A DNA stretch of 64,000 nucleotides from Tragulus kanchil (lineage: Eukaryota > Chordata > Mammalia > Artiodactyla > Tragulidae). Shown piece after piece: positions 12,350-24,279 of the stretch. The stretch's first letter is position 1. The number at the start of each line of letters is the position of its first letter. The DNA lies in the NCBI GenBank assembly GCA_022376925.1, contig JAIOJX010000003.1, positions 36,819,874 to 36,883,873 on the forward strand, given 5' to 3'. The notes beneath the pieces are model-generated. The model was not told where the DNA came from, made no database searches, and worked only from the letters and a program-made list of their open reading frames with translations. The position numbers and the translations under genes are program-made.

Positions 12350-12675
12350 AGAATGACTTACTTCACTTAGTATGACAATCTCTAGATCCATCCATGTTGC
12401 TACAAATGGCCTTATTTCATTCTTTTTAATGGCTGCATAATATTCTATTATGTATATCTACACACACACCCACACACATACCACATCTTCTTTGTCCATT
12501 CCCCTGTTGATGGACATTTAGGTTGCTTCCATGTCTTGACCATTGTAAACAGTGCTGCAGTGAACATATGGGTGCATAGATCTCTCTGGGCCATGTTTGT
12601 CTCTGCATATGTACTCAAGAGTGTTCTCTGGTCACCTGAAACTATCACAACATTGTTAATTAGCTATACTCCAGT
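12350..12675 (-). mobile_element. L1 LINE fragment
   Basis: Typical complement of L1 ORF2 3' sequence: TTTTAATGGCTGCATAATAT, GATGGACATTTAGGTTGCTT and AACAGTGCTGCAGTGAACAT. An imperfect CA run occurs inside at 12460-12478. Confidence 0.8.
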
Positions 12676-12851
12676 GCATAATGTTTTTGGTGATAAAAAA
12701 AAAAGTAAGTAATTTTTTAAAAAGAGAGAGAATGAATGAAAGTTAGATTACAAGGTTGGGTGCATGGGAACATTGAAGGGGCCACCCTAACAGTAGGCAA
12801 GGTATGCTGAGACATTAGGGTTGAATAGGGAAGGTTTGCCACTGGTTGGAT

Positions 12852-15058
12852 ACCAGTGAGATAAAATGTAATTGTTAAAGGGGATCACTTTATAAGTCAG
12901 GTTTTTGAAGTAAAATTTACATACCAAAAAATTCATCCTTTTAAACTATATTGTTCTGAATTTTGACCAGTGTCTGTACGGCAGTGGAATCATCACAAGC
13001 AAGTGTTAAAATGCGTCTCTCCAAAGTTAAAAAAAAAAAAAAAGCATCTCTCCCAGAATTTCCCTATTCCTCTGCGTTCAGTCCTCTCATCCCTAGCCCC
13101 TGGCAACCACTGACTACTTTCTGCCCCTGGAGTGTTGCCTTTTTCCACATGTGATTTAATGGAACAATATCGAAAGTAGCCTTTTTATCTGGCTTCTTAT
13201 AGGTAGATAAGAGCCTGTATCAGTAGTTGGTTTTTTCGGTTGCTGAGAAGTATTCCATTGTATGAGTTTACCATAATTTATTTCTCCTTTCACAAATTCA
13301 TGATAGATGTTTGGGTTGTTTCTCCATTTGGCGCAATTATTAACATGTGGCACTTGTGAACATGAGTGTACAAATCTGTGAATGGAGGTGTTTTCATTTT
13401 TCGTGAGTAGATACCTGTGAGTAGGACTGCTGGGTTGTATGGTAAGTTTAGCTTTCTAGCAAACTCCAAAAACCATTGTGCAGTTTATCCACAGTGGCTG
13501 AATCATTTTGCAATTTTACCATGGGTTTTTCCTCCATATCCTTGACTTTACCTGGTATTGTCACTCTTTATAATTTTATACATATTTATAGGTGTGTAGT
13601 AGTATCTTGTTTTGATATAGATTTTTCCAATGATTAATAATGTTGAGCAAATTTTAAGTGTTATTTGCCATTTCTGTGCTGTATTTATTAAAGTGTATGT
13701 TCAGATATTTTACCCTTTTTTTCTTTTTTTGGCGCCTCTTAAGTCATCGTTTATTTTTCATGCATCTCTATTCTTTGGTCTGTGTGGGCCTCCCATTGCA
13801 GTGGCCTCTCTCGTTACAGAGCACCAGCTCTGGGCACATACGCTCCAGAGTGTAGGCTCATAATTGGACACACTGGTCCAGCCGTTCCACCGCATGTGGG
13901 ATCGTCCCAGGCCAGGTATCAAACCAGTGCCCTTTGCACTGCAAGGTGGACTCCATACCCCAGTGAGATAAAATGTAATTGTTAAAGGGGATCACTTTAT
14001 AAGTCAGGTTTTTGAAGTAAAATTTACATACCAAAAAATTCATCCTTTTAAACTATATTGTTCTGAATTTTGACCAGTGTCTGTACGGCAGTGGAATCAT
14101 CACAAGCAAGTGTTAAAATGCGTCTCTCCAAAGTTAAAAAAAAAAAAAAAGCATCTCTCCCAGAATTTCCCTATTCCTCTGCGTTCAGTCCTCTCATCCC
14201 TAGCCCCTGGCAACCACTGACTACTTTCTGCCCCTGGAGTGTTGCCTTTTTCCACATGTGATTTAATGGAACAATATCGAAAGTAGCCTTTTTATCTGGC
14301 TTCTTATAGGTAGATAAGAGCCTGTATCAGTAGTTGGTTTTTTCGGTTGCTGAGAAGTATTCCATTGTATGAGTTTACCATAATTTATTTCTCCTTTCAC
14401 AAATTCATGATAGATGTTTGGGTTGTTTCTCCATTTGGCGCAATTATTAACATGTGGCACTTGTGAACATGAGTGTACAAATCTGTGAATGGAGGTGTTT
14501 TCATTTTTCGTGAGTAGATACCTGTGAGTAGGACTGCTGGGTTGTATGGTAAGTTTAGCTTTCTAGCAAACTCCAAAAACCATTGTGCAGTTTATCCACA
14601 GTGGCTGAATCATTTTGCAATTTTACCATGGGTTTTTCCTCCATATCCTTGACTTTACCTGGTATTGTCACTCTTTATAATTTTATACATATTTATAGGT
14701 GTGTAGTAGTATCTTGTTTTGATATAGATTTTTCCAATGATTAATAATGTTGAGCAAATTTTAAGTGTTATTTGCCATTTCTGTGCTGTATTTATTAAAG
14801 TGTATGTTCAGATATTTTACCCTTTTTTTCTTTTTTTGGCGCCTCTTAAGTCATCGTTTATTTTTCATGCATCTCTATTCTTTGGTCTGTGTGGGCCTCC
14901 CATTGCAGTGGCCTCTCTCGTTACAGAGCACCAGCTCTGGGCACATACGCTCCAGAGTGTAGGCTCATAATTGGACACACTGGTCCAGCCGTTCCACCGC
15001 ATGTGGGATCGTCCCAGGCCAGGTATCAAACCAGTGCCCTTTGCACTGCAAGGTGGAC
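12852..15058. repeat. Redundant block 5 (offset 1107, junction near 13959)
   Basis: 12852-13958 repeats at 13959-15058: intronic old L1 plus part of a minus-strand SINE. The SINE is cut at the junction in the left copy (GGACTCCATACC...) and continues intact in the right copy. Confidence 0.9.
13727..13958 (-). mobile_element. CHR/Bov-tA-type SINE, cut at block junction
   Basis: Minus-strand copy (CTTTGGTCTGTGTGGGCCTC onward) that stops before its terminal GGGAAGCCC because the assembly switches at 13959. The full element is at 14835-15087. Confidence 0.85.
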
Positions 15059-15087
15059 TCTACCCACTGCACCACCAGGGAAGCCCA
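14835..15087 (-). mobile_element. CHR/Bov-tA-type SINE
   Basis: Full-length version, ending CCACCAGGGAAGCCC at 15073-15087. A third, shortened piece is at 16128-16192. Confidence 0.9.
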
Positions 15088-17212
15088 CCCATATTTTTTA
15101 TATTGAGCCGTTTGTGTTCTTACTGGGTTGAAAGATTTGTTTATATATTCAGGATGTATAGATCTTTTACAAAATACATATTTCAAATATTTTTTCCTAA
15201 TCTGTGACTTATCTTTCAGAGAGAAGTTTTTAACTTTGATAAGGTCCAGTGTATCTGTTTATGACTCAGGATTTTTGTGTCTTATTGAAGGTCACAAAGA
15301 TTTCTCATTTTCTTGTAGAAATGTTAGAACTTTAGTTCTTTGATTTTGACTTTTTACATTTCAAGTCTCTGTACAGTGGAGGTTCTTTCTCTTGGTATGT
15401 GCACGTTTGGTTCTTGTACTACCATTTGTTGAAAAGACTCTCCTTTATTCATAGTCAGTCCACCATAAATGTGTAGATCTGTTTCTGGACTCTATTCCGT
15501 TTCATTCATCTGTATATTTATTCTTACAGTAGCATCAGGCTGTGGTGATTATTGTGCTTTATAGAGAATCATGAGGTAAGACTCCACCCAAGGCCTTTTT
15601 CAAAGTGGTTTTGGCTCTCCCAAGTCCTTTCCGTTTCCGTATAAAGCTTAAAACCAGATTATCCATTTCTTCTTCCTCCACCAGAACAGAAAAAAAAAAA
15701 GGCTGGAGCATTGATTGGAATTGCACCAAAGTTCTAAGTCCGTTTGGGTGAAAATTGGCACCTTAATATTGAGTCTGGAAATCCTGTGCACAGAGGAGCC
15801 GGGCAGGCTACAAATCCATGGAGTCGCACAGGAGTCAGACATGACTTAACGACTAAACCGTAACAGATCTATGCATATGATACTTCGTTCTGTTCATTTA
15901 TGCAGATCTTCTTTAATTTCTGCCAGCAGTTCAGTTCTGTGTACACGTCTTATATGCATTTTATTAAATTGATCCATAAACATTTCATGGTTATGGTGCT
16001 ACTGTAAATATTTTTTATTTTGCTTTCCAATTACTCATTTCTAGTACATAAAAATACAGTTGACTTCTGTCTGTTTTATATCCTTTGGTCTTCTTAAATT
16101 TGCTAATTTCTTTACCATGTTTTCCAGTGTGGGATCGTCCCAGGCCAGGTATCCAGTGCCCTTTGCACGGGTTGCACCACCAGGGAAGCCCACCCATATT
16201 TTTTATATTGAGCCGTTTGTGTTCTTACTGGGTTGAAAGATTTGTTTATATATTCAGGATGTATAGATCTTTTACAAAATACATATTTCAAATATTTTTT
16301 CCTAATCTGTGACTTATCTTTCAGAGAGAAGTTTTTAACTTTGATAAGGTCCAGTGTATCTGTTTATGACTCAGGATTTTTGTGTCTTATTGAAGGTCAC
16401 AAAGATTTCTCATTTTCTTGTAGAAATGTTAGAACTTTAGTTCTTTGATTTTGACTTTTTACATTTCAAGTCTCTGTACAGTGGAGGTTCTTTCTCTTGG
16501 TATGTGCACGTTTGGTTCTTGTACTACCATTTGTTGAAAAGACTCTCCTTTATTCATAGTCAGTCCACCATAAATGTGTAGATCTGTTTCTGGACTCTAT
16601 TCCGTTTCATTCATCTGTATATTTATTCTTACAGTAGCATCAGGCTGTGGTGATTATTGTGCTTTATAGAGAATCATGAGGTAAGACTCCACCCAAGGCC
16701 TTTTTCAAAGTGGTTTTGGCTCTCCCAAGTCCTTTCCGTTTCCGTATAAAGCTTAAAACCAGATTATCCATTTCTTCTTCCTCCACCAGAACAGAAAAAA
16801 AAAAAGGCTGGAGCATTGATTGGAATTGCACCAAAGTTCTAAGTCCGTTTGGGTGAAAATTGGCACCTTAATATTGAGTCTGGAAATCCTGTGCACAGAG
16901 GAGCCGGGCAGGCTACAAATCCATGGAGTCGCACAGGAGTCAGACATGACTTAACGACTAAACCGTAACAGATCTATGCATATGATACTTCGTTCTGTTC
17001 ATTTATGCAGATCTTCTTTAATTTCTGCCAGCAGTTCAGTTCTGTGTACACGTCTTATATGCATTTTATTAAATTGATCCATAAACATTTCATGGTTATG
17101 GTGCTACTGTAAATATTTTTTATTTTGCTTTCCAATTACTCATTTCTAGTACATAAAAATACAGTTGACTTCTGTCTGTTTTATATCCTTTGGTCTTCTT
17201 AAATTTGCTAAC
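15002..17212. repeat. Redundant block 6 (offset 1105-1126, junction near 16128)
   Basis: 15002-16127 repeats at 16128-17212. The right copy begins inside the SINE with about 21 bases missing, then is nearly identical through the L1-derived intron. Confidence 0.9.
15785..15862 (+). mobile_element. Bov-A SINE fragment
   Basis: About 80 bp with CCATGGAGTCGCACAGGAGT and CAGACATGACTTAACGAC, the 3' part of a Bov-A unit. Repeated at about 16890-16967 by block 6. Confidence 0.75.
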
Positions 17213-17403
17213 TAGTTCTGGAAGCTTTTGTAGTCTCTTTGAGATTTTCTTCATGATAATCAGTCTTCAAAGAAAGCCAGTTTCACTTCCTCCTTTCCAG
17301 TCTTGTGTTATTGCATTGGCTAAGACTTTCAGCACCATGTGGGATTAAAGTAGTGAGAATCAGATATGTTTCCCTTTTCTAGATCAGAAAAAGAAAGTAC
17401 TAA

Positions 17404-17702
17404 GGGCTTCCCTGGTGGTCCAGTGGGTAAGGACACCGCCTTGCAGTGCAAGGGCCGCCGGTTCAAGCCCTGGCCTGGGAAGATCCCACGTGCTGCGGAG
17501 CTGCTGGACCGATGTGTCCAATTACCGAGCCGGAGCTCTGGAGTGCATGCGCCCAGAGCTGGTGCTCTGCAACAACAGACGCCACTGCGATGGGAGGTCC
17601 ACACGGGCCAAAGAACAAAGATGGATGAAAATAGAGAAATGAAAAACCAATAGAAGTGGCCCACCTGCCCCCGTCCCTCCCCAGCCCGCCTCCCCCACCA
17701 AA
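17404..17702 (+). mobile_element. CHR/Bov-tA-type SINE with target-site duplication
   Basis: Full element from GGGCTTCCCTGG to a C-rich then A-rich tail. It is flanked by AAAAAGAAAGTA at 17388-17399 and 17703-17714, a 12-bp target-site duplication showing retrotransposition into the old L1. Confidence 0.92.
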
Positions 17703-17719
17703 AAAAAGAAAGTATTTAG

Positions 17720-19447
17720 TTTTTCACCATAGATTTTTTCTGTAACTGCTCTTGGTTTTGAGAATGTTCCTTCTATTCAGAGTTTGCTGAGAATTTTTAT
17801 CAGAATGGATTTATGTATTTCTCTTTTCATTTCTTTTATTCAGTGAAATAATCCGTATGTTGTGGTATATGTTAATGGATATGGAATATTTGCTTATATG
17901 CACTTTATTTTTCTTTAAAGATGAGCTAGAGGAGTGGTAGCTGACTGGCAGTGTTTCTTTTTGGGTAGTAAAAATGCTCTCACATTGTGGTGACGATTGT
18001 ACTTACCTGTCCACATCCATAAACCATTGACCTGTCCACTTTAAACAAGTGAACAATATGGTATGTGAACTATATGTCATTACAGCTTCTTTTGAAAAGC
18101 AAAATAAATTATAAAAGAGGTTAAAAGGTCTTCCTAGCTTAAAGGAATTCATTTGTTAATGTATATTCTTAAGTAGCCAAAAAAATTTTTTTTTTTATTC
18201 TACACAATTGCTTTCCTTAGTAGGAACAAGGATACTGCAGTTATCCATTCTTTTTGAGTGCGCTTTGGTAGCCCTGTCTTTCAAGTAATTTGCCCATTTC
18301 ATCTTGAGTTAACTGAATTTATTGGCATAAGTTGTTCATAATGTACTCTAATTAGCCTGAGACTCTATTGTGATATATCTTATTTTATTATATGTTTCCA
18401 GCTGTTTGCTTTGAATTGGGTTTATTCTTTCTGTCACGTCTTAAGGTCCTAATATGATGACTTGAGACCTTTCTTTTCTCATATAAGTAAGGCTGTGAGT
18501 GCCTTCTAAGCACTGCTTTAGTGCAAACACTCACAAAATTGAGTATTGTTTTTATCCCATTTCATTTCAGTTCAAAATATTTTCTGACTTCTATTTTGAT
18601 TTCTTCTTTGACTGCTGGGTAATTTAGAAGTATCTTGTTTAATTTCTAAATATTTGAGAGTTTTCCTGATATCTTCATATTATTAATTTCTAGTTTAATT
18701 CCATTGTAGTAAAAAAAAAGGCTGGAGGTGGGAGTGACATTCTTTTGTGACTTACTCTATTCTAAGAAAAGTAAAACTAGATCATTCTAAATTCTAATAC
18801 AGGGTGATTTGCCTCAGTTTTCTTACTGTAAAACAGGCAGAACATCGCACCCCTTATGGGGTTTTTCTGAAAATTAAATAATGTTGTATGTATGTGTGTA
18901 TTTCTATCTGCTTGTATATTTATGTCTCACTGAAAAGAGTACCATATGCATGATAAACACTATAAAGCTTCAATCTTCTTTTTTCTTCTTAGAATAGGTT
19001 TCTTTGTTTGTTGTTGGTATTGAAGTAACTTAAGACCACCATATCAGTGAGTTTTGTTAGGAAGCTTCCTTTTTAACCAAGTGCCGTTTTCCAGAGTTTC
19101 TCTTTCAGTAACCAAATGTAGGATGTGAACTAGTAGTGTTCTCCGTTTAGAAACAGATTCAATCAAAATGACACAAACTGACTAGATTAGACAAATCCAT
19201 GAGGTATATGCCTCTGAATCTCTGGATTTCTTAAAGTCAGAAATTTTGTCCTTTTTATGGTCATCTTAGCCAATAGTGATTTCTTTAGACATTTTATCCT
19301 TTGTCTTAGTGTTACAGACCTCAATTTAAAATGAATTCATCTTGTAAAAATAGCCGTGTAATTACTTATCAAGATACTTCAAAGGTCAAGTATATCAATT
19401 TTACTGAAAGAGCCTGCTTCTTTTTTTTTCCCTTTTTGTATCTGAAG
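17720..19447. other. 3' part of intron x6-x7
   Basis: AT-rich; the first kilobase contains old L1 relics up to about 18720. The remaining 700 bp holds nothing recognised apart from the T-rich acceptor tract. Confidence 0.6.
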
Positions 19448-19528
19448 GCAACGTCAGATGCCGACCTGAAGGAACATATGGTTGGAATCATCTTCAGCAG
19501 GAGCAAACTGACGAACCTACAAAAACAG
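19448..19528 (+). CDS. MYCBP2: MYCBP2 exon x7
   Basis: 81-bp in-frame exon, residues 317-343, starting ATSDADLKEHMVGIIFSRSK. Acceptor CTGAAG, preceded by a long T-rich tract; donor GTGGGT. It is flanked by a + strand SINE (17404) and a - strand SINE (20341), which could pair across it. Confidence 0.95.
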
Positions 19529-20224
19529 GTGGGTCAGCAGTCCTTTCATTGTCTTCATCAGCTTTGTTTGTTTTTAGGGTGTAAAGCATTTTCCAAAAGC
19601 TGTGCAGGCTCGTTTATGCTGAGTCTTTCATGGGTCCTGCAGTATGTGTCTGCCTTTTCTAGAGAAGGAGTGTGTTGCCATGCCCGCGTCACTTTAAAGG
19701 CTCTGTTCTGAATGTTAACTTGTTCTCTGTTTTTCTCATTTTCAGATAGATTATTTCACTTTGGTATCAGATACCCAGCTATCAGATTTCATTTGCTTTT
19801 CTGTGTTCCTTTTCCCGTTGTTTTTATTGTTTGTTGCTGATTTTTTTTTTAATTATTTTGCTGAGCGTTATAATATTAGCTAAACCAGTGTTGACTGGTC
19901 TTAATGGTTCAGTTAAGGGTACCTCAGTAACATAAAACTAACCCTCCTGAAGTCAAATAAAATGCTGGCTTTTGGATTAGGTTTTAAATTGACCTACTTT
20001 TTAAACTTTCAATACCATTAAATCTTTCAAATGAATCAAATAAATGTGTTTGTGCTTCATCTTTTTAACAGCATTTTATTGAATCTTAGAAGCTACCAAC
20101 TGTAATATGTGGTGTTATTTCATGTGTCACTAGAGAAACCTTTTTACCAGTTAAATTATGAATTTTATCAGTTATAAAGCACATTGTGAATGAAAATATT
20201 AAATGTTGGGGGAAATATGCCTTT
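19529..20224. other. 5' part of intron x7-x8
   Basis: AT-rich unique sequence, nothing recognised. Confidence 0.6.
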
Positions 20225-20340
20225 GAAGTGATTAAATATTGTGATCAGTTTTCATTTCATGTCTTAACCCACAGGCATGGGAATTGGTAACCAGTATATA
20301 ATTCATTTCTGTACTAATCAATATAAATATTCAAGTTTTT

Positions 20341-20612
20341 TTTTTTTTAATTCTGGCCTCTTTTATTGGTTTTTTATTTATTTACTTTTGTCCATCTTTA
20401 TTCTTTGGCCTGTATAGGCCTTCCGTTGCAGTGGCGCATCCCACTGCAGAGCACCAGCTCTGGGCGCACGCACTCCGGAGTGCTGACTCGTAATTGGGCA
20501 CACTGGTCCAGCCGCTCCACGGCACATGGGATCTTCCCGAGCCAGGGATCAAACTGGTGCCCCTTGCACTGCAAGACAGACTCCTGACTCACTGGACCAC
20601 CAGGGAAGCCCA
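20341..20612 (-). mobile_element. CHR/Bov-tA-type SINE
   Basis: Minus-strand copy between a T-run and CCACCAGGGAAGCCC. It lies 65 bp left of a plus-strand copy, forming an inverted pair. Repeated at 21432-21703. Confidence 0.9.
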
Positions 20613-20677
20613 GTATTCAGATTTTTAATCATGGTTTCCCTAGTTTTCCTTAATTGTTTTTAAGATGGGTTAAGAGA

Positions 20678-20999
20678 GGGCTTCCCTGGTGGTCCAGTGG
20701 GTAAGGACACTACCTTGCAGTGCAAGGGGCGCCGGTTCAATCCCTGGCCTGGGAAGATCCCACGTGCCGCGGAGCGGCTGGACCGATGTGTCCAATTACC
20801 GAGCCAGAGCTCTGGAGCGCATGCGCCCAGAGCCGGTGCTCTGTGACAAGAGAGGCCACTGCGATGGGAGGCCCACATGGGCCAAAGAACAAAGATGGAT
20901 GAAACTAGACAAACAAAAGATCAGTGGAAGTGGCCCGCCCACCCTCCCTCCCCACCCCCGCCAAAATAAATAAATAAATAAATGTTTAAAAAAAAAAAA
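20678..20999 (+). mobile_element. CHR/Bov-tA-type SINE, partner of the inverted pair
   Basis: Plus-strand copy ending in a C-rich stretch and (AAAT)n plus A-run. Repeated at about 21769-22098. Confidence 0.9.
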
Positions 21000-21136
21000 G
21001 ATGTGTTAAGAGAATGATATGCTGGAGAATTAACTGGGAGGAAGAGTATTAAATTAAGTATCAACTAATGTCCTTTATTTTTTCTTAATTAGGCCTTGCA
21101 AATATGCTTTTACATGTTTGTGCTGCCCTCAAACAG

Positions 21137-21293
21137 GTGTGTGCTCACATCGTCCAGGCTATCCGCATGGAAGCCACCAGAGTCCGTGAGGAATGGGAAC
21201 ATGCCATCTCAAGCAAAGAAAACGCCAATTCCCAGCCCAGCGACGAAGATGCCTCCTCCGACGCCTACTGCTTTGAACTGCTCTCATGGTCTC
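21137..21293 (+). pseudogene. MYCBP2: MYCBP2 exon x8, truncated redundant copy
   Basis: Matches the first 150 or so bases of the intact exon at 22235, then loses one base (CTCTCATGG for CTCTCCATGG near 21285) and dissolves into unrelated sequence at the junction near 21300-21315. No donor site is present. It is best read as a contig end. Confidence 0.85.
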
Positions 21294-21431
21294 CCCAATT
21301 GCCATATATAATTTCGAAGTGATTAAATATTGTGATCAGTTTTCATTTCATGTCTTAACCCACAGGCATGGGAATTGGTAACCAGTATATAATTCATTTC
21401 TGTACTAATCAATATAAATATTCAAGTTTTT

Positions 21432-22098
21432 TTTTTTTTAATTCTGGCCTCTTTTATTGGTTTTTTATTTATTTACTTTTGTCCATCTTTATTCTTTGGC
21501 CTGTATAGGCCTTCCGTTGCAGTGGCGCATCCCACTGCAGAGCACCAGCTCTGGGCGCACGCACTCCGGAGTGCTGACTCGTAATTGGGCACACTGGTCC
21601 AGCCGCTCCACGGCACATGGGATCTTCCCGAGCCAGGGATCAAACTGGTGCCCCTTGCACTGCAAGACAGACTCCTGACTCACTGGACCACCAGGGAAGC
21701 CCAGTATTCAGATTTTTAATCATGGTTTCCCTAGTTTTCCTTAATTGTTTTTAAGATGGGTTAAGAGAGGGCTTCCCTGGTGGTCCAGTGGGTAAGGACA
21801 CTACCTTGCAGTGCAAGGGGCGCCGGTTCAATCCCTGGCCTGGGAAGATCCCACGTGCCGCGGAGCGGCTGGACCGATGTGTCCAATTACCGAGCCAGAG
21901 CTCTGGAGCGCATGCGCCCAGAGCCGGTGCTCTGTGACAAGAGAGGCCACTGCGATGGGAGGCCCACATGGGCCAAAGAACAAAGATGGATGAAACTAGA
22001 CAAACAAAAGATCAGTGGAAGTGGCCCGCCCACCCCCCTCCCTCCCCACCCCCGCCAAAATAAATAAATAAATAAATGTTTAAAAAAAAAAAAAAAAG
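21432..22098. mobile_element. Redundant copy of the inverted SINE pair
   Basis: Block 7 repeats both SINEs: minus at 21432-21703, plus at 21769-22098. The C-run and A-run are longer here. Confidence 0.88.
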
Positions 22099-22234
22099 AT
22101 GTGTTAAGAGAATGATATGCTGGAGAATTAACTGGGAGGAAGAGTATTAAATTAAGTATCAACTAATGTCCTTTATTTTTTCTTAATTAGGCCTTGCAAA
22201 TATGCTTTTACATGTTTGTGCTGCCCTCAAACAG

Positions 22235-22501
22235 GTGTGTGCTCACATCGTCCAGGCTATCCGCATGGAAGCCACCAGAGTCCGTGAGGAATGGGAACAT
22301 GCCATCTCAAGCAAAGAAAACGCCAATTCCCAGCCCAGCGACGAAGATGCCTCCTCCGACGCCTACTGCTTTGAACTGCTCTCCATGGTCCTCGCCTTGA
22401 GCGGCTCCAACGTGGGCCGCCAGTACCTGGCCCAGCAGCTGACTCTGCTCCAGGACCTCTTCTCCCTGCTGCACACCGCCTCGCCACGCGTCCAGAGACA
22501 G
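22235..22501 (+). CDS. MYCBP2: MYCBP2 exon x8 (intact copy, used)
   Basis: 267 bp, phase 0, residues 344-432. Acceptor CAAACAG, donor GTGACC. It starts VCAHIVQAIRMEATRVREEW and has an acidic Ser-rich patch (SQPSDEDASSDA) followed by amphipathic helices (LLSMVLALSG, LTLLQDLFSLL). This is the helical region between DOC and the zinc clusters. Confidence 0.96.
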
Positions 22502-22719
22502 GTGACCGTCGCGCTCCCTGGCTGGAGGCTCGTTTGGTTACTTGAAATACCGTTAAAAATTTATTCTAGCAAAGAGAATCAGAGTTTGGGTTCTTTTTGA
22601 CTCATTAGAGTGAGAATATGGAAGAACAAAATACATTCCATTTTAGTAGTAGTGTGCTGTTGTTACAAAAAGTATTCTGCTATTGAGTATCTTATTACCA
22701 TGAGGCATGTAATGCATAT

Positions 22720-23054
22720 GGGCTTCCCTGGTAGCTCAGCTGGTAACGAATCGGGCGCAGTGCAGGGGACCCTGGTTCGATTCCTGGATCAGGAAGATCC
22801 TCTGGAGCAGGGATACGCTTACCCACTCCAGTATTCTTGTGTTTCTCTGGTGGCTCAGATGGTAAAGAATCTGCCTGCAGTGCAGGAAACCTGGGTTCAG
22901 TCCCTGGGTCAGGAAGATCCCCCGGAGGAGGGCACAGCAACCCACTCCAGTGTTCTTGCCTGGAGAATCGCATGGACAGAAGAGCCTGGAGGGCTTCAGT
23001 CCATAGATCACAAAGAGTCAGACACGGCAGAGTGACTAACACGTTCACTTTCAT
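22720..23054 (+). mobile_element. Bov-A2 SINE (dimeric)
   Basis: Two tRNA-like monomers follow each other (TTCCCTGGTAGCTCAGCTGG and TTTCTCTGGTGGCTCAGATG), then the BovB-derived end with AGAGTCAGACACGGCAGAG. This is the full ruminant Bov-A2 structure, between x8 and x9. Confidence 0.92.
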
Positions 23055-23225
23055 ATAACGTATATAGTGACCAAGTTATAGAGACGTGTTTTTTCTTGCT
23101 GCCCTGAAATGATAGTTACTACCTGAAAATTAAATCACATTTAAATCATTTCTCTCTCAAAGCTTTTTGGGTCATAGAATGGGAGCAAGACTCACTTTAG
23201 AAAAAAATGAACACTTTAAAATACC

Positions 23226-23460
23226 ATTCTTATATTTTTTAATACACTGACATATAGTTGATTAACAGTGTTGTGTTAATTTCAGGTGCACAGCAAAGTG
23301 ATTCAGTTATACATGTACATGTATCTATTCTTTTTCAAGTTCCTTTCGCATTTAGGTTATTACAGAGTATTAAGCAGAGCCTCCTGTGCTATATTCAGTG
23401 GGGTCTTGTTGGTCATCTGTTTTAACTATAGCCATGTGTATATGTCCGTCTCAAATCTTT
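23226..23460 (-). mobile_element. Artiodactyl L1 3'-end fragment
   Basis: Contains GTGCACAGCAAAGTGATTCA and TATTACAGAGTATTAAGCAG, typical of the 3' end of artiodactyl L1 in minus orientation. Confidence 0.7.
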
Positions 23461-23489
23461 AAATAGGATTCTTTCATTTTTCGTACCAG

Positions 23490-23773
23490 GTGACCTCCTT
23501 ACTAAGACGAGTTTTGCCTGAAGTGACACCCAACCGTCTGGCCAGCATTATTGGAGTGAAATCCCTGCCCCCGGCCGATATCAGTGACATCATTCACTCA
23601 ACAGAGAAAGGAGACTGGAATAAGTTAGGTATCCTGGACATGTTTCTCGGATGCATTGCCAAGGCGCTCACCGTCCAGCTCAAGGCCAAAGGAGCCGCCA
23701 TCACAGGCACGGCTGGCACCTCCGTGGGCAAAGGAGTGACCACAGTCACCCTTCCGATGATCTTCAATTCCAG
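23490..23773 (+). CDS. MYCBP2: MYCBP2 exon x9
   Basis: 284 bp, residues 433-526, ending two bases into a Ser codon completed by x10. Acceptor TACCAG, donor GTGGGC. It encodes VTSLLRRVLPEVTPNRLASI, the SLPPADISDIIHSTEKGDW segment, a hydrophobic helix (LGILDMFLGCIAKALTV) and a Gly/Thr-rich loop. Confidence 0.96.
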
Positions 23774-24279
23774 GTGGGCACTGCGTCTGTTTGGGTGCAG
23801 AATAGATCAGAGTGAGCTACCGTTGGAGAGTTCAGAATGCTTGAGTTTCTTCTGTTGACCAGAAATAGAAGCCTTTAATAACGGACCCGTGTGTGAAAGA
23901 GAACCCTGTGCATAATAAAAGTGTCTTTCACCTTAGTGGGGAACGGGATGTCTTTGTCTATATGATGTCAGAGTACTTCCCAAAAATAAAAAATAAATAA
24001 ACGGTAGGCCCTCACACCGTGTCCACAGTAAACCTGAGATCAGTTAAACGTTGATACAGTTTGTTTTTAAACTCTACTAGGACAGATGAGAGATGAATAT
24101 TTCTGTAATCACCAGTTTGGGAAGACATTCTTAAAACGCAGAACACAAAAGTAACAAGGGGAAAGACTCAGAGGCTTGGCTCCGTAAAAATATAAATTAA
24201 TTGATAGATAATACTACTAAAATGTTTTAAAGTATAATCAACTAACTTGGAAAAAAATATTTAACACTTTTATAGTAGG
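23774..24279. other. 5' part of intron x9-x10
   Basis: Unique AT-rich sequence with no element recognised. Confidence 0.6.

Larger units (their letters stand above)
12900..18720 (-). mobile_element. Old L1 LINE relics across the intron, interrupted by SINEs
   Basis: Degenerate minus-strand L1 ORF2 sequence is seen at 13226-13725 (for example GGGTTGTATGGTAAGTTTAG), 15088-15600 (TGGTTCTTGTACTACCATTT) and 18540-18716 (TTAATTCCATTGTAGT). A minus SINE, a Bov-A fragment and a plus SINE are inserted, and redundant blocks 5 and 6 repeat parts. Boundaries are approximate; some interior stretches are not recognisable. Confidence 0.65.
20225..22395. repeat. Redundant block 7 (offset 1091-1098, junction near 21310)
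   Basis: 20225-21293 repeats at 21316-22391, carrying an inverted SINE pair and exon x8 (truncated in the left copy). Length changes fall in the C-run and A-run of the SINE tail. Confidence 0.9.
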
